Assembly (NCBI GenBank): GCA_002431305.1
Contig: DJEG01000111.1
Span: 1-12,366, forward strand
Length of the DNA stretch: 12,366 bases
DNA from: Ruminococcaceae bacterium UBA5904
GTDB taxonomy: Bacteria; Bacillota; Clostridia; Oscillospirales; Acutalibacteraceae
Reading direction: 5' to 3'
The notes beneath the pieces are model-generated. The model did no database searches. It was not told where the DNA came from and saw only the letters and a list, made by a program, of their open reading frames with translations. Within the stretch, counting starts at the first letter, position 1; every line of letters begins with the position of its first letter. Positions 1 to 5,842 of the stretch are shown here, one piece after another. The translations under genes and the position numbers were made by a program.

Positions 1-11
1 ATTGTCTTCCC
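1..11. repeat. Truncated REP-like palindrome, left window edge
   Basis: The first bases read ATTGTCTTCCC, which is the 3' half of the palindrome seen in full form at 109-139 and in its 5' half at 12346-12366. After TCTTCCC this copy diverges (CGGGG instead of CTACAT). Its other arm would lie outside the window. The assignment rests on a 10-base match to the right-hand copy plus location, so it is moderately supported. Confidence 0.5.
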
Positions 12-108
12 GGGGTAAAGGCACGGATTTTTAAATGCGATTTTGCCGACGGAAAACCGCTGATTTCATATCGCTTACGCGGGGTAATTTTTATTTAACC
101 GCAAGTCT

Positions 109-139
109 CATGCGGGAAGATGATATCTTCCCCTACATG
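109..139. repeat. REP-like hairpin next to the RAYT gene
   Basis: An imperfect palindrome. GGGAAGAT (114-121) pairs perfectly with ATCTTCCC (125-132) around a 3-base GAT loop. CATG (109-112) pairs with CATG (136-139) beyond an internal bulge (C against CTA). The right arm TCTTCCCCTACAT also occurs, reverse-complemented, at the right end of the window. It lies 18 bases beyond the stop codon of the RAYT gene, the usual place for the REP sequences that such enzymes recognise. In the leftward direction no U-tract follows the stem, so a simple intrinsic terminator is unlikely. Confidence 0.7.
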
Positions 140-157
140 TTTTGCCTTGCGCTTAAA

Positions 158-640
158 TTATTTTAAGTCCCGAAATATACGCCGATTCAATTTATCCCGA
201 TTCCAAACCAGAGGATTTGCGTCTATATAATCATATATATTGTCATATTCTTCATCGTAAAGTATCACATGATCATAAAAAGACTTTTGCCATATTTTCA
301 TGTTTATCCTTTTACTCACATTCGACTTAAACGACCCTACAACACTTGATATATTCGGCAGTTTATACCGTTCGTCCAAATCCGCCCGCAATGATAAAAG
401 CAAGTGTACATGATTCGGCATTATAACGCAATTTCGAAGAAAAACTCCGTCATAATGAGACTCTATTTCCTTTATTGCATTTTCAACAACACAGCCTATA
501 TGAGTCAACGTTAATTCTCCGTCAGGAGAAACATCCGACAGTAATTCCTCAAAATCGGAAACACAAACCGTAATAAAATAATCCCCGTTGCTCGAATAAT
601 CGTATGATTCAAGCCGATTTTTCTTTCTTTCCGGTTTCAT
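158..640 (-). CDS. REP-associated tyrosine transposase (RAYT, IS200-like Y1 family)
   Basis: A 160-residue single-domain HUH endonuclease of the TnpA_REP/Y1_Tnp type, the full usual length for the family. The metal-binding HUH motif is H77-V-H79 (in NHVHLLL). The probable catalytic tyrosine is Y122 in the family signature SFYDHVI, preceded by W117-Q118. The N-terminal YDYSSNGDYFIT and the C-terminal YIDANPLVW blocks are also family-typical. Such enzymes nick single-stranded REP hairpins and are generally single-copy, non-mobile housekeepers of dispersed REP elements; one lies just beyond this gene's stop. Its ATG overlaps the upstream phosphoesterase stop by one base (TAATG) with only a weak AGGGA ribosome site, so translation is probably coupled. 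Its DNA is visibly AT-richer than the operon upstream (60 G/C in 180 bases at 181-360 against 97 in 180 at 2101-2280), which suggests separate origin. All key residues are present, so it looks intact. Confidence 0.92.
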   Translation of the reverse strand: MKPERKKNRLESYDYSSNGDYFITVCVSDFEELLSDVSPDGELTLTHIGCVVENAIKEIESHYDGVFLRNCVIMPNHVHLLLSLRADLDERYKLPNISSVVGSFKSNVSKRINMKIWQKSFYDHVILYDEEYDNIYDYIDANPLVWNRDKLNRRIFRDLK

Positions 641-1848
641 TAATCCCTAAGTTCAAACTCGGTCTTTATGTCTATACTGCTTTCATTATACCAAAAACCC
701 CTCGCCTTAACGGTGACGGTATATTCGCCCTTTTCGAGTCCGTCTATACGGCAGGTGAGTTTTTTCGGCATATCGTAAAGATAATATTCGGAGAAAATAA
801 CGTGTTGTTTAACGATTCGTCCGCACTTTTTACATTTAACGGTTATAACGTAATCATCGACGTAATCCTCGTCGATATTCGCCTGCGAAAATGTGACGTC
901 GACCGAGTCCGCGCCCGTTTTTGTAACGGAAATGCTCTCGTTTACGCCGAAATACGGGATAACGTTCGTCTTATATCTTTTATTCGTATACAAAAACGAA
1001 TCGGGGTTTGACGGCTCGTCGATCTTCCATACATACGGGAAGAAATTGCCCGAAATTACGTCGAAAGGCATTACGCGGACTCTGTTATCCGCGTCGGCTT
1101 CGACAATGAGCATCTGCGCGGCGGCGTTGTTTCCGGGAGGACATGTGCCGTAATTTTTATCGAATTCGTCAAGCTCGAAATAGCTGAACGTACCTGTTCC
1201 GAAGCATGAAAAATGCTCCTGATATACGCTTCGCGGGTCGTTTATCGGCGCGTGAGAATGTCCCGAAAAATCAACGATCTGCGGGTAGTGAATAAGGGTC
1301 GGGGTCAGCTCGTCCTCGCCCCAGTTTTTACTGCCGTAGACGGTGCCCATGATGTGCGGATGCTGGAAAAAGAAGATCGGTTTTTTAAAGTCGTCGTCCG
1401 CCGCCTCTTTTAAATTTTTCTCTGCAAATTCAATCTGCGGGTCGTCAAAATGACATCCGCGCGTGCTTGTAACCGATATAAAATGAAAACCGTTTATAAC
1501 GCGGTGAGTGTCGGGAGACTGATTGAAAATCTTATCGAATCTCGCCCTCGCGCCGTCCTCACCGTCGCACATATACTCGTGGCTTGCCATGGAAAGATTT
1601 ACAATTGTATCTTTTCTGACGCATTTATCGAGCGATTCCTTAAAAAGTCTCATCTGACTTTCCTCGCCCCTGTCGGCAAAATCGCCGACAACATACAGCG
1701 CGTCGACATTTTTATATTCGCACGAATCGGCATATTTATAAAGATACTCCATACCCTTTTCGAAACGTTTTTTCTCAACACACTCCGCGTCCTTATAATG
1801 CATGTCGCTCGTAACGCAGAAACGAATTATCGGTTTAAAATCTTCCAT
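640..1848 (-). CDS. Cytoplasmic calcineurin-like metallophosphoesterase
   Basis: A 402-residue protein. The N-terminal ~260 residues carry the dimetal phosphoesterase motifs in order: D15-x-H17 (SDMHY), G55-D56 (VVGDFADR), a changed third motif S89-H90-E91 where families normally have GNH(D/E), H163/H165 (FFQHPH), and G196-H-S-H199 (SGHSH). Residues ~300-402 look like a beta-sandwich of fibronectin-III type with a CxxC pair (C339, C342). There is no signal peptide or membrane segment, so it should be cytoplasmic. The start is taken at ATG 1848, not the in-frame TTG at 1863, because GAGAGGT (1855-1861) lies 6 bases upstream of the ATG and the TTG start would swallow it. It begins 17 bases after the asparagine synthase stop and shares its last base region with the RAYT start. 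The substrate cannot be told from sequence; a phosphodiester or nucleotide is the family default. The Ser in place of the metal-ligand Asn is unusual. Confidence 0.85.
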   Translation of the reverse strand: MEDFKPIIRFCVTSDMHYKDAECVEKKRFEKGMEYLYKYADSCEYKNVDALYVVGDFADRGEESQMRLFKESLDKCVRKDTIVNLSMASHEYMCDGEDGARARFDKIFNQSPDTHRVINGFHFISVTSTRGCHFDDPQIEFAEKNLKEAADDDFKKPIFFFQHPHIMGTVYGSKNWGEDELTPTLIHYPQIVDFSGHSHAPINDPRSVYQEHFSCFGTGTFSYFELDEFDKNYGTCPPGNNAAAQMLIVEADADNRVRVMPFDVISGNFFPYVWKIDEPSNPDSFLYTNKRYKTNVIPYFGVNESISVTKTGADSVDVTFSQANIDEDYVDDYVITVKCKKCGRIVKQHVIFSEYYLYDMPKKLTCRIDGLEKGEYTVTVKARGFWYNESSIDIKTEFELRD

Positions 1849-1854
1849 AAGCTG

Positions 1855-1861
1855 ACCTCTC
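1855..1861 (-). promoter_or_regulatory. Ribosome binding site that sets the phosphoesterase start
   Basis: Read leftwards this is GAGAGGT, 6 bases before ATG 1848. It overlaps an in-frame TTG at 1863 and so argues against that longer start. Confidence 0.75.
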
Positions 1862-1865
1862 AATT

Positions 1866-3713
1866 TTAATTTTCTACAAAATATTTATCATACCATAATA
1901 TGAACGAGTATACCGTCCATATCTTTTTCATGTTTTTCGCCCTGCCCTCGCGGTGATCTTCAAGCAGTTTTAAAATATAATCCCTGTTAAAGAACATTCC
2001 CGCAGTCTCACCCTCGAACGAAGCTTTTACGGCATTATAATATTTATCCTGTTTAAGCCAGTCGTTAAGCGGCGTTAAAAATCCGAGCTTTTTCATATCC
2101 GCGGTCTTTTCGGGAAGCTGTTTGAGAGCCGCCCCGCGCAGGGCGATTTTCGCCTTGTCCTTGGTAACGCGGTACTTCGTCGGAATACTCAAAGCGAGTT
2201 TGAGCATTTCCTTGTCAAGGAACGGAACGCGCAGTTCGAGCGAGTTAGCCATGCTCATTCTGTCGGCTTTTACGAGAATGTCCTGAACGAGCCACGTCTG
2301 CATGTCGACGTACTGCATTTGCGTTACGCCGTCCTCATTTTTACAGCGGTCGAAATATTTTTTCGTATAAACCGCCGGGTCGGGAGCCGGAATATCGGGA
2401 GAGAGAACCTTTGAACGCTCTTTCCAGTTAAATACGTAATTATTTCTGATATAATACTCGCTTAAATCCTGCGCTCCGCGGGTTAAAAATCTCTTACCGT
2501 GGAAGCCGTCGGGCAGAAGCTTTGCGCACGAGGCGAGAGCCTTTCTCAGTCCGAGCGGAAGACGCTGATATTTTTCGAATTCGAGCGGGTCGGTGTAGTA
2601 ATAGTAACCGCCGAAAAGCTCGTCCGCACCCTCGCCGGAAAGAACGACCTTGACCTGTTCGCTCGCCTTTTTCGCAAGGAAGTAAAGAGACAGAGCCGAG
2701 GGGTTCGGCAGGGGTTCGTCCATAAAATACTGAACCGCGGGAGCTATGTTGAAATATTCGTCGGCGGAAATTTTCTTACTGAAATTGTCAACGCCCAAAG
2801 TCTTTGCAAACTCCTGCGCGTTGGCAAGCTCCGAATACTTTTCCTCGACGTAACCGACGGAAAAAGTCTTGACCTTATTATGTTTGGAGACCTCGCGCAC
2901 GGTGTACGAGGAATCGACTCCGCCCGAAAGGAAGCAGCCGACCTCGACGTCCGCAATGCAGTGAGCCGCCGTCGAATTCCTGAAAGTTTCGTCGACGATA
3001 TTCTCCCACTCTTCAAGCGATTTCGAATTGTCGATGTCATATTTCATTACATAATATTTATCGGTCGTAAATTTGCCGTTTTCGTATTCGAAATACGAAG
3101 CGGGCTCTAATTTATATACGTTTTTAAACAGAGTCTCCTCTGACGGAATGTACTCGAAGCACAGATAATCGGGAATTCTGTCACGGTTGAGCTCTTTTTC
3201 AAACGCGGGATTCGAGAGGAAAGATTTAATCTCCGAGCCGAACATGAATTTGCCGTTCTTCATAAAATAGAAAAACGGTTTTATTCCGAATATATCCCTC
3301 GCGCCGAAGAGCTTTTTCGCCTTTTTATCCCAGATGACGAACGCAAACATGCCCCTTAAATTTTTGAGCATGTCCTTTCCGTACTCCTCAAAGCCGTGCA
3401 GAATCGTCTCGGTATCGGTATTAGTTTTAAAAATATGACCTTTCTTTTCAAGGTCTGCTCTTAATTCTTTATAATTGTATATCTCGCCGTTAAAAACGAT
3501 AACCTTTGTTCCGTCCTCGTTAAGTATCGGCTGACTTCCGCCGTCGAGGTCAATTATGCTTAACCTGCGAAAACCGAGCGACACGTCGGAATCGACGTAG
3601 TAATCGTCCTGGTCGGGGCCTCTGTGAACTATTCTGTCCGCCATTGCTCTGACGGTCTTATTGTTTAAATCGGCGTCGTCCGTTTCATTAAAAAATCCTA
3701 CGAATCCGCACAT
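1866..3713 (-). CDS. asnB: Glutamine-hydrolysing asparagine synthase (AsnB/AsnH-type)
   Basis: A 615-residue two-domain amidotransferase. The N-terminal glutaminase domain is class II: nucleophile Cys2 (MCGFVGFF), H30-RGPD, R49 in GFRRLS, N75-GE in VFNGEIYNY, D100 in TNTDTET. The C-terminal synthetase domain carries the pyrophosphate-binding loop S263-GGVDSS. The reaction takes ammonia from glutamine and ATP to amidate an aspartyl carboxylate. The protein is about 60 residues longer than E. coli AsnB, as in the Gram-positive forms. The start is supported by GAGGTGGAG upstream; only one base separates the ATG from the racemase stop, so the two genes are translationally linked. The plain reading is L-asparagine synthesis. 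Its position after a racemase and a D-aspartate ligase-like gene makes an AsnH role possible: in Lactococcus lactis AsnH amidates the D-Asp cross-bridge of peptidoglycan. Sequence alone does not separate these two options here. Confidence 0.93.
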   Translation of the reverse strand: MCGFVGFFNETDDADLNNKTVRAMADRIVHRGPDQDDYYVDSDVSLGFRRLSIIDLDGGSQPILNEDGTKVIVFNGEIYNYKELRADLEKKGHIFKTNTDTETILHGFEEYGKDMLKNLRGMFAFVIWDKKAKKLFGARDIFGIKPFFYFMKNGKFMFGSEIKSFLSNPAFEKELNRDRIPDYLCFEYIPSEETLFKNVYKLEPASYFEYENGKFTTDKYYVMKYDIDNSKSLEEWENIVDETFRNSTAAHCIADVEVGCFLSGGVDSSYTVREVSKHNKVKTFSVGYVEEKYSELANAQEFAKTLGVDNFSKKISADEYFNIAPAVQYFMDEPLPNPSALSLYFLAKKASEQVKVVLSGEGADELFGGYYYYTDPLEFEKYQRLPLGLRKALASCAKLLPDGFHGKRFLTRGAQDLSEYYIRNNYVFNWKERSKVLSPDIPAPDPAVYTKKYFDRCKNEDGVTQMQYVDMQTWLVQDILVKADRMSMANSLELRVPFLDKEMLKLALSIPTKYRVTKDKAKIALRGAALKQLPEKTADMKKLGFLTPLNDWLKQDKYYNAVKASFEGETAGMFFNRDYILKLLEDHREGRAKNMKKIWTVYSFILWYDKYFVEN

Positions 3714-3714
3714 A

Positions 3715-4431
3715 TTACTCCACCTCTTTTATTTCTTTCCCGCATTTTAAAATGCTCGCACGCGCGAGCGTCTGCATCGAATCTATAACGTCGGCGCGTT
3801 TCATTTTATGATCCCAATGTATGACCGACAGTTCCGTGCATCCGAGCACAACAGCCTCGCATCCGTTATTTTTCATTCTGTCAATAAGAGACTCGAACGC
3901 GCCGAAATCAACCTCGCCGCCCGCCTTTACTCCGTCGTAAATTATATGCATGAGCAGACGGGAATCCTCCTCGTCCGGGGTAAGATATTCTATACCGTAC
4001 TTCTGACACGCTCGCTGATACGAACCCGCCGACAAAGTACCCTTTGTAGCGAGTATTCCGAGCGTTTTAAGTCCGGGAACGGTCTTTTTTGCATATGAAA
4101 CCGTCTCGTCGATAATATTGAGCATCGGGATATTTATGTTATCCTGAATTCTGTCGTAAAAATAGTGAGCGGTATTGCACGGGATAACTATAAAATCCGA
4201 ACCAGCGCCCTCCAGTCTTTTTGCGTCGGCAATCATGACGGGGAGCGGGTCGGGCTTTGAATTGTCGAGAATATAATCCGTTCTGTCGGGTATCGACGGG
4301 TGGTTCAAAATCACCATCGAAATATGCTCCTGGTCGCATTTCGCGTCGGTAAGTTTTACGACCATATCGGTAAAATACACCGTCGCGAGAGGACCGAGAC
4401 CGCCCAGAACGCCTAAAGTAATCTCTTTCAT
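3715..4431 (-). CDS. racD: Aspartate/glutamate racemase family protein, likely aspartate racemase
   Basis: A 238-residue PLP-independent racemase, the usual length. The two catalytic cysteines that move the alpha proton are visible in symmetric motifs: C85 in IPCNTAHYF and C198 in LGCTELSVI. The N-terminus has the family GGLGPLAT turn (residues 10-17). The protein interconverts L- and D-aspartate (family members also act on glutamate). It starts 5 bases after the stop of the ATP-grasp ligase gene with a poor ribosome site, so translation probably depends on the gene upstream, and it ends one base before the asparagine synthase ATG. Pairing with a D-aspartate ligase-like gene favours aspartate as substrate; the same pair occurs in Enterococcus faecium and Lactococcus lactis. 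The symbol is by analogy with those. A broad-specificity racemase is the alternative. Confidence 0.87.
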   Translation of the reverse strand: MKEITLGVLGGLGPLATVYFTDMVVKLTDAKCDQEHISMVILNHPSIPDRTDYILDNSKPDPLPVMIADAKRLEGAGSDFIVIPCNTAHYFYDRIQDNINIPMLNIIDETVSYAKKTVPGLKTLGILATKGTLSAGSYQRACQKYGIEYLTPDEEDSRLLMHIIYDGVKAGGEVDFGAFESLIDRMKNNGCEAVVLGCTELSVIHWDHKMKRADVIDSMQTLARASILKCGKEIKEVE

Positions 4432-4436
4432 TTATA

Positions 4437-5681
4437 TCACTTTAACTTTCCGTAAACGGGGACGGAATTTTTCTCCGTCTTATAGTATTTTCTGTACTGA
4501 TTGAGATATGAAGCGTACACGTAAAATCTTCTTACGGGGCTTAAATCCTTTTTATAATAAAGCGGATAGCACGACTTGCCCGTGCGGAAGAGACGTTTTA
4601 TTCTCTTTCTCAATTCGGGGTCTTTTACGTACTTCATTATAATTCCGCGCGGAACGACGTAGAAGAGATTTTCGTTGTCGGCTACGGTATATTCGAGGTC
4701 TTTTTCATAAATCAAATCGTCGACGATCCATTTTACGACGTTGAATCCGCTGCCGGTTACATAATAATTGCTCCTGCCGAGACGTACGTTTATTTCAAAG
4801 AAATTGTACGTGCCGTTACGGCTGTCGTATTTTATGTCGAAATTCGCAAATCCCGTATAGCCTATATGCTCTAAAAATTTAGTCGCGGCGGCTACGATCT
4901 TTTCGTCGACCTCATTGATAATTGCGACGGGGTTGCCTATCGCCGTCGGCGTGTGATCCTCTAAGAGAACGTGACCGAGGGAAGCGAATTTGACCTTGGC
5001 GTGTCTGTCGCAGTAGCATGTTAAAACACGCATGTTCGTGTCGTCGCCGGGGATGCAGTCCTGAATTAAGAATTTATAGTCGTAGCTTGATTTTTCAAGA
5101 TTGTTGAGCATTTCTTTAAGCGACTTTTCATCCTCGAATCTGAACACCTTTTTCTTGCCGGGGAACTCGGCGTAGTGGTACAGAGCGGACGAAGCGCACT
5201 TTGCGATTACGGGGTAATCGAAATCGAATTTAAGATCGTTTTTCTCACCGCAGTTATAAACGTAGGTTTTCGGATGATTGATGCCGAGTTCGTCGCATAT
5301 TTCGTAGAATTTATCTTTCAGCACAATCTTGTCGAGCAGTTCGAGGTCGATATACGGAATGACGTAATACGGCGACAGCTCCGCCTTATGCTCTACAATC
5401 GCACGTACGTACCAGTCTCCGCAGCCCATGACGATAAGTTTTTTCTTACCATCGAACTCTTTGCCGATATCGACAAGGTGAGAAATAAGCACGTCCGCGT
5501 CCTCCAAATTGTCGAAAACTCTGTTTTCGCACAGCTTGCTCTCCGATATGATTTTCGCCTGTCTCTGCGAGAGAACGAGGCTTCTTATGCCGTACGCCTC
5601 GTGAAAACTGCGGACAAGGCTGTACGCCGTGATATCCGCGCCGAGGATGACGGGCATAAACTCTCTTTCTTCAAACTTCAT
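4437..5681 (-). CDS. ATP-grasp carboxylate-amine ligase, D-aspartate ligase-like (Aslfm family)
   Basis: A 414-residue ATP-grasp enzyme. The opening block FMPVILGADITAYSLVRSFHEAYG closely resembles, from memory, the start of Aslfm, the E. faecium D-aspartate ligase of about 420 residues. The ATP-grasp core shows PVIAK (157-161), the GFANFDIKYD strand, and the metal/ATP-binding segment E296-I-N298-V-R300. Aslfm-type enzymes activate the beta-carboxylate of D-Asp as acyl phosphate and join it to the epsilon-amine of L-Lys in UDP-MurNAc-pentapeptide, creating the cross-bridge. The next gene encodes an aspartate racemase, which fits. The start is taken at ATG 5681, not 5699: the promoter at 5713-5740 predicts a transcript start near 5706, which leaves no leader for 5699, whereas GAAAGAAG (5690-5697) lies 8 bases before 5681. 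Many Clostridia have diaminopimelate rather than lysine peptidoglycan, so the acceptor is uncertain; another amine acceptor is possible. Confidence 0.82.
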   Translation of the reverse strand: MKFEEREFMPVILGADITAYSLVRSFHEAYGIRSLVLSQRQAKIISESKLCENRVFDNLEDADVLISHLVDIGKEFDGKKKLIVMGCGDWYVRAIVEHKAELSPYYVIPYIDLELLDKIVLKDKFYEICDELGINHPKTYVYNCGEKNDLKFDFDYPVIAKCASSALYHYAEFPGKKKVFRFEDEKSLKEMLNNLEKSSYDYKFLIQDCIPGDDTNMRVLTCYCDRHAKVKFASLGHVLLEDHTPTAIGNPVAIINEVDEKIVAAATKFLEHIGYTGFANFDIKYDSRNGTYNFFEINVRLGRSNYYVTGSGFNVVKWIVDDLIYEKDLEYTVADNENLFYVVPRGIIMKYVKDPELRKRIKRLFRTGKSCYPLYYKKDLSPVRRFYVYASYLNQYRKYYKTEKNSVPVYGKLK

Positions 5682-5689
5682 ATTTAAAA

Positions 5690-5697
5690 CTTCTTTC
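5690..5697 (-). promoter_or_regulatory. Ribosome binding site that sets the ligase start
   Basis: Read leftwards this is GAAAGAAG, 8 bases before ATG 5681. It is a moderate Shine-Dalgarno match (AGAAG for AGGAG) but better placed than anything ahead of the upstream ATG at 5699. Confidence 0.5.
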
Positions 5698-5712
5698 ATA
5701 TTATTCTCAAAT

Positions 5713-5740
5713 ATTGTACCATAATTTTTTTATATGTCAA
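5713..5740 (-). promoter_or_regulatory. Vegetative-type promoter of the leftward operon
   Basis: On the minus strand TTGACA (5740-5735) is a perfect -35 box. It is followed after 16 bases by TACAAT (5718-5713), a 5/6 match to the -10 box. The predicted transcript start is around 5706. It is the only convincing promoter seen for the five leftward genes, whose gaps are 17 bases or less. Confidence 0.8.
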
Positions 5741-5744
5741 TGAA

Positions 5745-5752
5745 TACGCGTA
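5745..5752. promoter_or_regulatory. Possible operator between the divergent promoters
   Basis: TACGCGTA is a perfect 8-base palindrome lying between the two outward-facing -35 boxes (5740 and 5765). A regulator here could touch both operons. A palindrome this short arises by chance fairly often, so this is only a candidate. Confidence 0.2.
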
Positions 5753-5764
5753 CAAATTTAATGC

Positions 5765-5793
5765 TTTACTTTTTATTTTAAATGATATATAAT
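5765..5793 (+). promoter_or_regulatory. Vegetative-type promoter of gltX-glnS
   Basis: TTTACT (5765-5770) and a perfect TATAAT (5788-5793) with a 17-base spacer. The predicted transcript start is near 5800, giving a leader of about 43 bases before the gltX ATG at 5843. That is too short for a T-box or other tRNA-sensing leader, so no such control is visible. Confidence 0.8.
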
Positions 5794-5833
5794 GAATTTT
5801 AAAATGGATAAGAATTATATTTTTTCAATCAAT

Positions 5834-5839
5834 GAGGTG
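5834..5839 (+). promoter_or_regulatory. Ribosome binding site that sets the gltX start
   Basis: GAGGTG lies 3 bases before ATG 5843 (5 bases counted from GAGG). The longer in-frame ATG at 5792 overlaps the -10 box and cannot be transcribed from this promoter. Confidence 0.75.
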
Positions 5840-5842
5840 TAT

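Noticed and set aside
109..139. Reading the RAYT-side hairpin as an ordinary terminator
   Set aside because: No U-tract follows on the minus strand, and an arm recurs at the far end of the window, so a repeat explains it better.
1849..1863. TTG start at 1863 for the phosphoesterase
   Set aside because: A strong ribosome site lies downstream of the TTG and points to ATG 1848.
604..1869. Rightward reading frames opposite the phosphoesterase (604-1011, 893-1153, 1213-1413, 1450-1869)
   Set aside because: They are antisense to a gene with clear motifs, lack ribosome sites, and their translations resemble nothing.
2499..3110. 203-residue rightward frame and a 98-residue leftward frame inside the asparagine synthase
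   Set aside because: Both overlap a conserved synthetase domain; they are open by codon bias only.
5175..5687. 170-residue rightward frame opposite the ATP-grasp ligase
   Set aside because: Antisense to a recognisable enzyme, with no ribosome site and no recognisable product.
5794..5842. T-box or riboswitch leader before gltX
   Set aside because: The predicted leader is only about 43 bases, with no stem-loops or T-box sequence.
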